A stretch of 64,000 nucleotides of DNA, taken from positions 53,664,508 to 53,728,507 of the forward strand of contig OY978528.1 of the NCBI GenBank assembly GCA_963854835.1, given 5' to 3'. The position numbers were made by a program, and so were the translations under genes. Of the stretch, positions 22,650-35,484 are shown one piece after another. The notes beneath the pieces were generated by a model. It worked only from the letters and a program-made list of their open reading frames with translations, was not told where the DNA came from and made no database searches. How positions within the stretch are numbered: position 1 is the first letter of the stretch; every line of letters starts with the position of its first letter. Source of the DNA: Megamerina dolium. Taxonomy: Eukaryota > Arthropoda > Insecta > Diptera > Megamerinidae.

Positions 22650-25600
22650 CCAAACTTCATCTATCGTTTGCATTATTCTAATTTGAGATGAGGACCATAA
22701 AATTCCCGCCATCTTTTTTAGGTTTTGATAGTTTTCTCAAAAACAGCTAACTAATCTGAATTTAAATTGTACTTGAATCCGTAAATTTTACAGATTGCTT
22801 GACCGCCAATTTCTACTATAAAGTATGACCCTTAATAATAAATTCTTCACCATCTATTATTGATTATGAATTAAAAAAAAATAATAATTTTCACAAAATT
22901 GTTTTTATTGTTGTATTATTTCATAAAATTTTAGTCAATTAATCAAAAATATGAACAAATGAAAGAATCAAAATAAAATAACAAAATACTTTCATAGTTG
23001 CTATCACAATTAATCTTGCGAATGAATCACTTAATGTGAATAATTAATTTGTAAATAATTCAATGATAAAAACAACAAGTAAGAAAAGCTAAAATACATA
23101 AAAATTAATTTTAATGCTCAACAATATTAGACTGGAGTAATTACTATAGAAGAGAATGTAGAAATTCAAATGATATCAATTTATCTATTTTTTCGAACAA
23201 AAAAAAATATACTAATAAAAAATAAATGATAATATAATCTTCATTAAATCGTATATTTGGCACACATTTGCCACATTCTTTACCTTCATTTATTTGAGTT
23301 TTTTTTTTTTTATTATAGCAGTATTAATGCCTTTTAAATAAGTATATATATAGTACAGAAGTGGTTATTAAGATCGATAGTAAAAGATAGATATGAATGT
23401 TGGCAGTTTAGCTAAATTATTTGATTAAAAAATTTCCAATGAAATGCACTCTACTGTTTGATCTCAGGGCGCAAAAGTAAGGTATGGATGAATATGTCAG
23501 TAGCAAAAATGTAGTAATATTGCCACTGACTAGAAATGTTCAAACTTATGAAGACAAAATTAGATAAAAATAAATAGTGAATTCCAAAAGCAAACAATAA
23601 TATGTACTACAGATGTGAAGGGCCAAAAAGTATTAATTGAGCATCTGACTGGACATCACTTCATCATTAAATGTTATTAACTTTATTGGAAGTAATCACA
23701 AATTTAACTGCGACAATACTTTCATAAACATCAACATCATCATAAAATGTTCTTCCAACAGCAAAATAAAATGTTCATTCATTCAACATCAATCTAATGT
23801 TCATAAATATGCATTTGCTGGATGTTTTCAGCGCATGAGCATCATGTAAATACCCATCCATACAGCTGTCACTTCAAAATTTTCTTAGAAGCATTAATAA
23901 AAAAAAAAATTCCTACACAGACTAACAGACTAAATAGAAAATTCGCATGAATTTCTTGCCGCTATTGTATTTTAATTTTTACTTTGAATTCATGTTGACT
24001 GACGTGACAACATCATGTAAATGTTTAGAATTATATTTGACTAATGAAAATATTTACATGATGTGATATAATGTTAAGTGATATGCGGAGAGACATATTG
24101 CTATAGCATTTTTCATCATAATATTCATCACAAAGTGATCATTGTAAAATTAAATAAATATTTGGCGTTAACAACTATCAAGAAACATAGTAGAGCCTAT
24201 TAATTGTTGGTAATTCTAAGAGAAGGCGTTGTGAATGAATGAAAAAGTTAACTGAATATACTGAAAAACACTTTTTCATATGTATTTGCAAATGAGCTAA
24301 AAAAAAAATACCCAGTGTAGAAAGAGATTATTCCGCTGATTCTACGCAAGTTTTTGGACAGACCTCATGTACATACATACGATTGTATATAATACCGTGT
24401 CAGACTACATACGCAACTTTATGTTCTTGATTGTAAAATAACAGTACGTGAATATATAGCCTAATGTTGCCCTTGCCCTTGACGTTCAAGTGGTGAATAA
24501 ATAACACGTTACAGACGACAATTATACCTTTACATAGTACATGTTTGAATGTACATATGTATGTACATATTCATATGCATGTATGTAACTACCTATTTAT
24601 CATTTGCTCCCCCACAATTTCTTTTGTATTTCTTACAGGGTCCATTCTACCTCTATTTGCTCTTGATTCTGCTGCATCTTCACTCTATTCAAAAATGTAT
24701 ATAGCGAAAAATATGCATGCATACATTCGTACAATATATGTGTATATACATTTATTAGGTATGCTAATTTTTGGGTATCATGCTGATCCCAAGATTTTTG
24801 AGATTTTTCAAAGCAAACTCCTAAAACCGATACTAATTTAGAAAGTATTTTTTTAATACTTGGGAAATTTTTAAAAAATTACAACAATCTATTATATTAC
24901 AAAGAAGTTGAAAAATAAGGTTTCATAGAAAGAGTTTTTAAAAAATCGTATTATATACTGTGTATTACTTCATATTTCGAATTTCTTATAATACTTTAGA
25001 AAATCTGAAGGTCTGATTTCGTGATTTCCATAAGAAATTTAATATAAACAATTTGAAATATGACTGAATTCTTAATTGTTAAATGACACAAGTGAAAGAA
25101 AAATATGGTTTAGCAGTAAATCGACATTTCGACCAGTTTAACGAACTCCACTAATCACTTGAAAAGTTTATAATCACTGTAGAATCGAGAAATTGAGTGC
25201 GACTGTTTTAAAAGTTCAATTACAGATGTTTTAGTATCGGCCACTTTAGCAAAATTATTCAAAATATCGCTCACTTTCAGTACTATTTGGCTTCATTCAT
25301 GCTAAAAACTATAATTCGACTTTGTAGTTAAAGAATTTTTCATCGAATTGCTTTGCTTATTGTTGAAACAACAACAAATTCTACCAAACAAAAAATTCCC
25401 GTATATATGCAAAAGACAATAAATAATTAGTTGTATAAATATTTTTTAGTATTTCCTTGACAAAATAAGTTACCCACAGTAAATATCCAAAATAAAATAA
25501 GAAAAGTGTATAATTCGAAATTTCTGAATAAAAAATTCAAAATAATCAGAATAAATTCATCGATTTTAATTAGTGAATTCTTGTCTGAAGAGTTAATTGT

Positions 25601-27423
25601 GCTAAGACGTTTAATTTAGTAATTTCAAACACTTTTCGCGTTTTAATTCTATGTAATATTATGGATTAAGCGAAAACCAGTCAAATAAATAATCTATTAT
25701 TTTAAAAAATATATATTATTTTTTTTTATAATTTTAAAAAGTAATTTTTGTGCATTTTTTGCCTATTCGTCGTTCTGTGTTATGGGATTTGTCATATTGT
25801 CATATCTTTTGTTCAAAAAAATTGCAAAAATGAAACATATATCTTAATGTCATTTGAGGCGGGAGCCAAGGACTACTAACCCTAATACAGTTGCGAATAA
25901 TTACTAACACCATGATAGAGTTTAGTTCATTTGGTGGCAAAATATAAATATGGGAAAATATTGCATAACAACATTTATGAACGCATGTGAAACACAAAAA
26001 AAGAGGGTAACCAACAAAGAAAGTGAGCTTGTTGTAATAAAGCTTATGATGGATTTGAAGAAGTCGTCTAGACTTTTGTGCAGACACAGATTTCTAATAC
26101 ATTTATACGTACTACATATGAAGAGGCATACAAGTATTCATATGTACAAAAAAAAACGAGTATATGTAAATACAATATATACCTGCATATTAGTATAAAC
26201 CAGTATATGTGTATATAATATACATATATACATCCATATGCGAAAGTATGGACTAGTACATACATATCATGCTTGTGAATATGAATACGGAAAAAAAATA
26301 ATATTGAAGAAAAGCATTCGAGGTCTTAATTTGCACGTATAAAATTTATGAATGAATACACATAATAACACTATCTAATGAATAGAATGAATATGATATA
26401 ATACGTTATAAAATAATAGTAATTTTAATTCTAAATCCCTTATATTGTAATTTTTATTGATGTAGATGTTTATGACTTAATTTTTCAAATACGTACGAAG
26501 TAGCAAATTTAGTTGATTAAAGGCAATAAAATTCTTAAGAAAACTTGATAATATAAAAAATATACAATTGGCATACTATCGTACATATAAATACATATAA
26601 ATGAACGCTTCAAAGAAACACATCCGACCAGCTTAAATTTTCATGAAATATACTATAATAATATTCTATATACAATTTGCACCACAAACATTTTAAATCA
26701 TTATGTTGAAAATAGCAGCTATATGAATTTATACAAAAAAAAAAACAACAACAACGAAGCAAAATCAAAAATAAAACAACGATAAAACCGCAAATTAAGA
26801 CATCACCATCATCAGTTTTAATAACTTTATTAATAAATGCAGTTTGCCGCATAAATTAATGATGAACGACAATAACAGAGTGGTGGTAGCAACAATATAA
26901 AAATGACACAGCTGTATATTCACATATATTCATTACTGCATACCTACTGACTCGTTTATTACTTGAAAAGAACAAGAAGAAAAAAATCAACAAATAATAA
27001 GGAACACACTGTATGCAAGCAATAAGGAAAGGACAACAGAAGCAGAAATAATAAAAATTGAAAATTGCATAAAAATGGTTTCAAAGGAAATTTGCAAATA
27101 AAAAATAAATATAAAAAAAAATAAATATATTTTATGAACCAAAAAAAAATATCACCAGCAGCAGCAGCAGCAGCAACTTCCGTTTAAAAGAACAAAAAGA
27201 GAACATAAACGAAAAATATGCATTCATAATTACAGAGCCAAACAGTAGGCGACTATCGACAACAGACAGTACTTAGTTACTTCAATTCAAGGCAGAAGTG
27301 TTACAGCGATGTTTCCATATACAATACTAATATTACTTCATATTCTAACGAATATTAGTCTGAGTTTGCGCTTGGTAAATTTCATTTAAAAGTAATTCAA
27401 AATTATTAGACAACTATTATATT
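22650..27423. other. Very AT-rich spacer with simple repeats
   Basis: No gene visible. It holds CATATGTATGTACATA-type repeats (24540-24600, 26110-26260), a 10-A run near 26736 and an AGC run (27157-27175). Short frames here are low in complexity. Confidence 0.45.
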
Positions 27424-28440
27424 TATGCCCTGCACAGAAGTACATTGATATATTGGTCAACTGCCACGCCCACATGGATCAATCAAAGAGACTAACCTCG
27501 AAATTGTTTACAAGTTTTAACCCGTTATAACCAGCCTAATATTGCATGTAGAAATACAATATTTTGGTAGATGGTTTTATATTTTAGAGTGTAGTAAACT
27601 CGCATGAAATAGACACACTCATTATTGTAGTATAGGAGTTTCTTTTTAAACACTAAAACACCATCTATAACTACCATATTTAAATTTGCAAGAAATGGTT
27701 AGTTTAGGTGAGGTTATGTGGCTGCCCTCTCTCTGAGAGGACAAACTTAGACCAGAAAGGTCCATTGTGATACCACCGAACTTCTCTTTCAATACTGTTG
27801 TGCGTGTTAAATTTGGACAGCATTAGAAAGGACCTACATATATTAGATGGTTCCGAACGGCAGAACCCTTGTGACATCACTTTAACTTAGTTTTGTCACA
27901 GAGCTCTTTTAAGAAGCATTTTTGGCAATTTATTACTGCCGGAAAAATTGTCAATTCTTGCCGATATTAAAATTTGTTATGCTTCAGCCGGAGATTGAAC
28001 CCACGACCTACAGATCAGAAGGCCAACGCACTAACCACTGAGCCACGGCACCCACAGAAATGTGGCATTCACGACCACTATTTAACGTAGTTCCCATTCT
28101 AAGTTCCCGAATCTTTTTTAAGATGTAAACCACTATAACTTACTTAGTATCCACCTTGGACAATCATATGTGGAATATAGATTAATTGTGAAGGGTAAAA
28201 CTGGTCTGGAAAAACTCGCGAGCTACGCCCATTTTTTTGTAGCTCGCGTACAAAGTATAAACCACCATAAATTATTCAATCTCTCATTTAGGACAAACAT
28301 ATTTGGTACGTAGATTAATTTTGTTGGAAGAAATAATTATGTAAAAACGAATGAGCCACGCCCACTATTTATGGTAGCTTCCATTCATAGTTCCAGAATT
28401 TTTTAAAAGTGGATATGTACCATAACTTACTTGCATGAAC
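27424..28440 (+). mobile_element. Copy 3 of the ~150-bp-monomer repeat family, SINE-interrupted
   Basis: It starts TATGCCCTGCA, like the TATACCCTGCA ends of the copies at 49.4 and 51.6 kb. It continues GCCACGCCCACA with AAAGAGACTAACCTCGAAATT, which matches 51.87-51.92 kb (CCACGCCCACACC, AAAGCGACTAACCTCGAAATT). The motif recurs degenerately at about 28072, 28222 and 28366, spaced 150 and 144 bp. A SINE interrupts it at 27698-28055. It has no coding frame. Confidence 0.65.
27698..28055 (-). mobile_element. tRNA-derived SINE, copy 2, near full length
   Basis: In minus orientation it begins GGGTGCCGTGGCTCAGTGG, has box B GGGTTCAATCTCC, and carries the family body TTTTTCCGGCAGTAA, CTCTGTGACAAAACTAAG and GTGATGTCACAAGGGTTC. 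Its tail has ATCACAATGGACC, CAGAGAGAGGGCAGCCACAT, then AACCTCACCTAAACTAACC. AGAAATG at 27691-27697 and 28056-28062 is a probable 7-bp target duplication. The tail AACCTCACCTAAACTAACC closely resembles the end of the 3.3-6.3 kb LINE. Confidence 0.85.
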
Positions 28441-30598
28441 TACACATTCTCAAACTCAGCCGTTTCTTGCTCAAATTGATATTGTGCTTCGAGTTTCTGG
28501 TCACTATTTTTCACATGTGCACCTCCTTATGGGTGCTACCAATGGAAGCAAAAAATCTATGCATACCTAGATAAGGATGTCCTTATCTCTCCTCTACTCA
28601 TACCTCAAAATAACTTCGCATCTTGGCCAAATCTGTATTCTGATTATTACGTTTTTTAATAATATGATGTCACTCGTGGACATGTAAAAAAACGTATTTT
28701 TTCTTCATCAAAGTATCTATCTAATTCATGCCACTAGCTATCTTCACATCTTGTGAAAATCTCCACTTTGTATACAAATTTTGAGAAACTTTTACATAAA
28801 TAAATTGTCAAAAGTTCACATTAATTACAATCAGTCGCTTATTATTCAACGAAAAATTCCTTTGAAAAAAAAAAAACATTTTAATATAAACGATAATTTT
28901 TTGTGAACTCATAAATTATGTGACAATTTAATTTACAAAATGTGCGTAAGAACAATGTGTTGACAGCATAGGAAAAAACGTTATGTTATATATTAATGAT
29001 GATGATGGTGTTGAATGGTAGAAGAAGAAGAAGAAACGAAAGAAGAAAGAAATTAAAGAGTATCAAACGGGAATTACTTGTTTATTATTAACTTGTGTTT
29101 TTTTATTAATTAATTATAAATGTTATTTGATACTTTTTTTTCAATAAATGCATAAATTTTTTTTTCTTAAAAAAATAAAACAAAAAGAAAATATAAAATT
29201 TACAATAAGTACATATATACATATGTTTATAATTAATATTTATATTTGATGAGAAAAAAAACAAGTGTGCGCATGCGCTCAGTATATCTGCTACCTACTT
29301 CGTATGTATGCATGATCTCAATCGTACAACACACATGCTGTGCTCTTGTCTCCGGTCATTAATTGTTGTTTTTGAAAGAAAGTGTTGAAATTTTTAAATG
29401 GTGTTTTTTTTGTTTTTTTTTATTTCATTATCATAAACTCATGTAATTCTGTAATTAAATAACATTTACATATTAATAATTTCAATTAAATATCAAAAAT
29501 TACGATGATTTCAGTAGAAAGTGACAATGTTAGTACCAATTAGTTGGCGGAATTTTGGAAAACTAACAATTTTGAATCACGTATTGGTAATATAATATAT
29601 GGCTAAAACTAATCAATACCTAATTTTCATAATTTTCACCTAGCGAACAGGTGATATGAATAGCAATGCAATTGATACAAATTTCTTCAATCATTTGATC
29701 AAGATGACGAACTCGTAATTAGTGATAATAGAAGAAATATGTATGATAATATACTATTGTAATATATTTAAAATTTCAGAAAATATACCTAAATTTTTCA
29801 TTATCAAAGCTACGACTAGATCGGCAGACAAGTGGTTAACTACTCTAATATGAGTAAATATGGATGGGAATACATTTTACATAAAAATTTCAATTTCTAA
29901 AAGCAGGGGGTGTGATTCATGGGGGTCGGTCAGTCATTTGCTCTCTCTAGAAATCGTCTCCTGGGCTACAAAAATATTTAATACCCTTGTATATGTAATT
30001 GTAAATTAATTCTACTACTATTGCTACTAATGCACTACTTCGTTCACACAAAGCCAACATCGATTGGAGCAATTGATATGTAGATATGTATATAAATGTC
30101 ATATTGAAAATTTGCTGTTGTTATTAGTATTCAATGCGAACGACAAACAATCTGTATCTAATAACAAATATACTAAGCAATATTACTAACAGCAACAACA
30201 ACAACAATAACGATTACTTACAAGAACTATAAATATATGTATGTATTATGTTCTGTTGTGAATGCAGATATTACTACAACACAATCAATAGCAAGCAATG
30301 ATTACAAATCCTTAGCCATTCCACCACCCTAGCTCTCTCTTCTCTACACTCACACATAACCAAAATCAAACAAATAAAAAATATTGCAATGCGTTTTCAG
30401 TTCATCAGTATCTCTATTTTTGCTTTATTCTGTTGAGAAATTGTCATTTTATCATCAAAGGCATCAAAATCGTAAGCTTCTAGCATCCTTGCATATAGTA
30501 CATTCATAAACATATTTTCTTGTCCACTCGTTTAATACTTGCAGTTCATATGGGCCTATAAATGATGTTTAATGCAACAGATACATTAATACCCACTG
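28441..30598. other. AT-rich spacer, no gene seen
   Basis: Contains GAAGAAGAAGAAGAA (29022-29036), poly-T and poly-A runs and (CAA)n near 30190-30207. No coding signal. Confidence 0.45.
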
Positions 30599-30765
30599 CA
30601 GTGGCGTAGTCAGGATTTTTGCAAGGGGGATCAGATGTAAATGATGTATATTAACAAATTTTTAATGAATGATTTCTAAATATGTATATCGTATAAATGT
30701 TCTTTTTTAACAAGACCATCGAGTGGTGCCGCCAAGGGGGGATCGATCCCCCTGTGTGGTTCGAC
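30599..30765 (-). mobile_element. Short hAT-like element, copy A
   Basis: The left end is CAGTGGCGTAGTCAGG. On the minus strand the interior reads CCCCCTTGG, GATGG, CTTGTTAAAAAAGAA, then TCATTCATTAAA and ATACATC, in the same order as at 57.1-57.2 kb on the plus strand. CAGTGGCGTAG-type ends resemble those of the 8-bp-duplication hAT element at 7764. No target duplication was found, and the right boundary is approximate. Confidence 0.6.
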
Positions 30766-33700
30766 CTTCTCGAGACTATGTCTGGGCGTCTGTGTGGTTA
30801 TTTTGTATGGGCGCCCTTCTAAGAGATGCCGATAGATGTCAGTATGTATGTTTGAGCTAAATGTTGCGAAGCAAAAATGAATAGTAGTCAGTCAAATATC
30901 ATATTACTCTAGGGGCTCCCTAGAAGTACCGGAGCGAATTTGTTTAAAATGTCAATAATTTTGTGGGCGACACCCCATAAGGGGTGTAGATAGGGAATAA
31001 AAATGTTCGAGTAAAGTGATGGGGAGGAAAAATTAATGAAAGTCAGTTCTACATTTGATTCTTCTAGAGGCGACTCTTGGACTCGATTTGCAATTGTTTT
31101 TAAGTTGATTTTGTTCGTCGACCAACTTTAAAATTTCGTTAATCGGCACGAAGCTTTCTATTCTGTAGTTTTTTATAGAGTCGAATATTTTACAACATAA
31201 TTTACGCTATGTTACCTATATTATTTAACTGGTATTTGAAAATGTAACTCAAGATTTTTCTATTCACATTACAATGCTAAGATTCATTGAAGTACATCTA
31301 CATTCTACATCATTCGTAGAGAAGCTGGTTTAACTATTCCTTCGACATTGGTAACATTTTTCCTACTGAGTTGGCATGCCGCACTTACACACATTTTTTT
31401 TTTTAATAAATTGCCTGCTCGCCCACCAGCGATGCGTTGCAGTGAATAGAAGTAGGTAGATCCTAACAGAAGAATAACAACATTCACTAACAATAATTAT
31501 ATTTTTAGGTATCTATAGACTTATAAATATCTCAAAGGCTCTTACATAAATAGGGACATACTCATGTACACATGCTGTACTCATGCACACATACTAAATA
31601 TACACTTAGCTAGTACGCACGCATCACAAAATATCCCATACGCCTCTCAACAAAACAAGAAAAGTCGGAGAATAACTATGTATATTCAATTTGCCATCTT
31701 CTATTGCTAGCGTATATTTTTCTTGTTGTTTCTTTCATTATTACTGTTAAACACGCAAATAGAGAAAAACATGCAAACATATGAGCAGCAAATAGTAGAT
31801 GAAGGAACGAAAGGGATTTACAAATATGGTGCGCGAATGAATGGCCACTATTTTAAAGCATCTTTAAAAGCGAACACGAATACAATTACATATTGTAGCT
31901 GTCGCATCTAGGTTATTTCAAAAATTCATGTTGTAACTGTGTGCCACTGAACCGATCTCTTTAACACTCTTGGACACTGCATTTAGAACCATGCCATTGC
32001 CTGGCAGCTTAGAATAAAATTAGATTTGGTCTTATCGGGGATGTATTTGATTAATACGGATTTTTTGTGGGAAACAAACCGGCCAGGTCAGACTTCTATC
32101 CCAATGTCGGTTGTATATGCGCCCTGCTCTTGATAACTTAATTTAAATACCAATGACGTTATAACATTTTCGATTTTTCATTTCATTCCCCATTTTTCTT
32201 TTTCGAAGCTTAGCGATGAAAGAATGTAGCGTTTTTTTGAATTTGTCGATTTTTTGGTTCAATTTTGTTGTGATCCAAAAATATCCCAGTATCCCAAGAT
32301 CTTTTGTATATTTTTTATAATTCTATGCAATTACATATTATAATTCAATTTTTTCTTTAGGATATTTCTAGATGAAGACTTACATAATACTTATCAAATG
32401 TTGCCACCCGCTCATTATATATGTATTGAACGTAAATGTACCGTAACATATTATATATAAAAAGGTTGAATTAACTGAAGTAGAAAAACTTGTTGCTGCC
32501 ACTCTTAGTTAAAATCTCTTGTATGTGTATGTTTTATTTTGAAAACACACACATAAACAATTTTATAGAATAACGCTCAGGAACATGCATGCGTATAGAA
32601 GTCGTAAGAGAAAAAAAAAGCAATAGAAGTGTGACTCAGAGCAGAAATGCCCATGTCATTTTCATATGTATTTACATTAGTCATATACCTAGATGTTTTT
32701 ATCCTCTCGAGTGAGGCTCTATCTTTCTACATTCAATACTTCCCATTTCTGTTATTTTTGGGTTCTTTATGCTTTCATCTGATTAATATATTAGGTTAGT
32801 TAGTATCTGTATGTAGTAAAATCACACAAACAGAACTACATCAAATATCATTATAAAAAATCTGACGTATGACCTCTTCATTCTTTGCGACGCCTAATAA
32901 AATGCATTTTAAGCCTTGAACGTCACGCTTTAATATACTTTTCGTCAAAATTTCTTTACAATCACTCCTCAAATGGCTTTTCAAACTTAATATTGGAATC
33001 ATTTTCACTATTTTCATCGACTTATTTTATATAATTTTGACTAAAACTTATAAGATCTTATAATGAATAGCTACCGGTATTTACTATACTACCCGAATTC
33101 ATCGATCCGGTTCCAGAACCATCCATCCTCTTCCCGGAAACAATGATTTACCGTGAAAAGTTTTACCAAATACCTCCTCCTCCTCTCAATATCTTTTTTG
33201 TCTAATTCGATGTTTACAACAATAATAACAAAAAGCAGCAACAACAGTAATAGCAGTTAACAAGTGACAATGTCATTTAACGCATCACATGCGTATGCGT
33301 ATATTATGTACGCCAATACACTCACCACGACTAAGAACAAACGACTAAATAAAGCACAAACCATTAATAGCAGCAGCTGCATTCTTACGTATATTTACCA
33401 AATGAATTGCATGACATTGCACATTGCACACTTATTGACTGCATTCGCAATGCAACTGAATGTACATAGAAACCTATACACACAAACGTGGTAGCTTAAC
33501 GAAAACCCATCAAACCAAAGTATGAGTGCACATCATTATAATAAGCGTACGAGTCTTAAGACTAATATTTTTTGTGTATTTTTAGTGTTTATTTAGAAAA
33601 AGCTATAAATTATGTGAATTTTCTTTGTATTTATGGTGACCTCTTATTCTTATTCATAATTAACATATGATCGCTTACGTTTTCTGTGTTTAAATAGTGA

Positions 33701-34385
33701 CCTCAAATTTAGAAAACACTCATTATTATAATTGTTTTTTTTTGGAGCGAATGCTATTCGTCAATTCAAAATAAGAGCGCAAATAATTAAAACTCATTAA
33801 CAAGTCTTAATGTTAAGGTTTTCTGTATGATTCTGTGTCGATTCAGAAAAAAATTACAAAAAAAAAGTTTTTTAAAAAATGCCTTTCTTTAACCTTAAGG
33901 AGTTTATAAAAAATTTGATTGTATTGTGATTGAAAATAAAAAATAAATAACTCAAACAAATAAAATTGTTCTCAAAAATAGAAAATAAAAACTTGAATAC
34001 CAAATATAATCGGAAAATCCGTTCGAATACATTCAGTTATTATGTTAAAGAAAAGCATGGCCCCCATGTAATTACACTTTATTAAATAGTGTAATAAGTT
34101 AACAATAGTGTTGAATAAGATAATGTCTTAATGGTCATCCTCCAGAAAACTTATAATGTGTGTAAGTTACCAATTTTCAGAAATAATTTTTTGTACAAAA
34201 AAAATTACGAGCAGCAGAATACTTTACTACAAACTCCTAAATTCCATCATAAAATATTCTAAAATGGCTCCTTATGTTAATCCAAAAAGTATCCATAAAA
34301 TTACTCAGGTTTTGTTCCAATGAATTATCTCTTTAGAGTTGGTATGATCTCGCGGAAAAGAAAAGTACATTGAAGGCTCATAAAA

Positions 34386-34387
<2 letters not shown>
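30766..34387. other. Non-coding spacer, no gene seen
   Basis: A GC-richer part at 30766-31130 (GGGGCTCCCTAGAAG, CGACACCCCATAAGGGGTG with a CACCCC/GGGGTG hairpin near 30969-30983) may be more transposon-derived DNA. The remainder is AT-rich without coding signal. Confidence 0.4.
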
Positions 34388-34419
<32 letters not shown>

Positions 34420-35484
34420 CTTATTTTTTTTTATTGAATCTTTCTTATACAAGAAACTAACAATAAGTATTAAAATCTTACAAACTAAATAAAACTATGT
34501 GATATCCCCTACGTTCCATCACAATTTGGTGAGTCGCGAGATGTAGCAATTTTACAGCATATTCAGTGTGTCTTTTCTTTTTAATCGACGATGCCCCTTG
34601 CTCAGCAACAATTGCCTAGCAAGGGGATTCGGATGATTGTGTAATTTTTGAATGTAGCTTCTGCAGGACATTGCAACTTCCTCAGAAATTGTGGATACAT
34701 TTAAATCTCGATGGATGTTAACGTTCCTCATATACCAAGGCGCATTTACAATAATTCGCAGACACTTGGATTGTATTCGCTGCAATTTTTCGATATTAGA
34801 GGGAGATGCGGTGCCCCAAAACTGAATACCATAAGTCCAGATTGGTTTCAGGATTGCTTTATATAATAGCACTTTGTATTCAAGATTCAACTTTGATCTT
34901 TTGTGTAACAGCCACCATAACTGATTCATTTTAAGCTTGATCTGAGTTTTCTTTGCCTCTATGTGATTTTTCCATGTCAGCCTTCTGTCGAGGTGAATAC
35001 CCAAGTACTTTGTTGAGGAACATTGTGGAACTGATTGGCCATTAATTTTAAGTGGGGGACATGTATCTAGCCTTAGCGTGAAGGTTACATGTACGCTCTT
35101 TGATTCATTGACTTTTATACGCCATTTTGCTAGCCAGATTTCGAGAGAATCGATATGAGTCTGCAGGAGTTTAGTAGCTTCTATGGGGTTAGAGCGAGAG
35201 CACAATATTGCCGTATCATCAGCAAAGGTCGATATGAATGTATAGTTATTGTTGGGCATATCTGAAGTGTATAAGAGATACAGTAAGGGACCCAAAACGC
35301 TTCCTTGAGGAACGCCAGCGTGAATATCCAATGGATTTGTTGTGTAATCCTTGTGATGTACGAGAAATTGTCTTTTCGTGAGGTAGCTACTAAGCAATGA
35401 GGAGACATTTGCAGGCAGTAATAGTTTGAGTTTGTAAATAAGGCCATCGTGCCATACTTTATCGAAAGTAACTGAGGATTTCGT
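34388..35484 (-). mobile_element. 5'-truncated jockey-type LINE with poly-A tail
   Basis: In minus orientation: the reverse transcriptase from within motif A to the natural end of ORF2, a 3' UTR of about 130 bp, and an uninterrupted poly-A tail of 30 nt (T run at 34388-34417). An open frame of about 310 codons without a stop and a long pure tail suggest a fairly recent insertion. Truncation at the 5' end is normal for target-primed retrotransposition. I could not define a target duplication. Confidence 0.85.
34552..35484 (-). CDS. Partial jockey-clade reverse transcriptase ORF2
   Basis: C-terminal part of the reverse transcriptase of a jockey-type LINE. Reading begins inside motif A with VTFDKVWHDGLIYKLK. 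Motif B is AGVPQGSVLGPLLY and motif C FADDTAIL, with both catalytic Asp present. After that come KVNESKSVHVTF, STKYLGIHLDRRLTWKNHI and the jockey-type tail YKAILKPIWTYGIQFWGTAS plus SNIEKLQRIQSKCLRII. There is no RNase H domain, as expected for jockey elements, and the stop codon at the 3' side looks natural. The apurinic endonuclease, most of the fingers domain and ORF1 are missing, so no active protein is expected. This is the least damaged coding segment in the window. Confidence 0.85.
   Translation of the reverse strand, partial: TKSSVTFDKVWHDGLIYKLKLLLPANVSSLLSSYLTKRQFLVHHKDYTTNPLDIHAGVPQGSVLGPLLYLLYTSDMPNNNYTFISTFADDTAILCSRSNPIEATKLLQTHIDSLEIWLAKWRIKVNESKSVHVTFTLRLDTCPPLKINGQSVPQCSSTKYLGIHLDRRLTWKNHIEAKKTQIKLKMNQLWWLLHKRSKLNLEYKVLLYKAILKPIWTYGIQFWGTASPSNIEKLQRIQSKCLRIIVNAPWYMRNVNIHRDLNVSTISEEVAMSCRSYIQKLHNHPNPLARQLLLSKGHRRLKRKDTLNML

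Noticed and set aside
31310..31493. 62-codon minus-strand frame
   Set aside because: Short, no motif, no conserved context.
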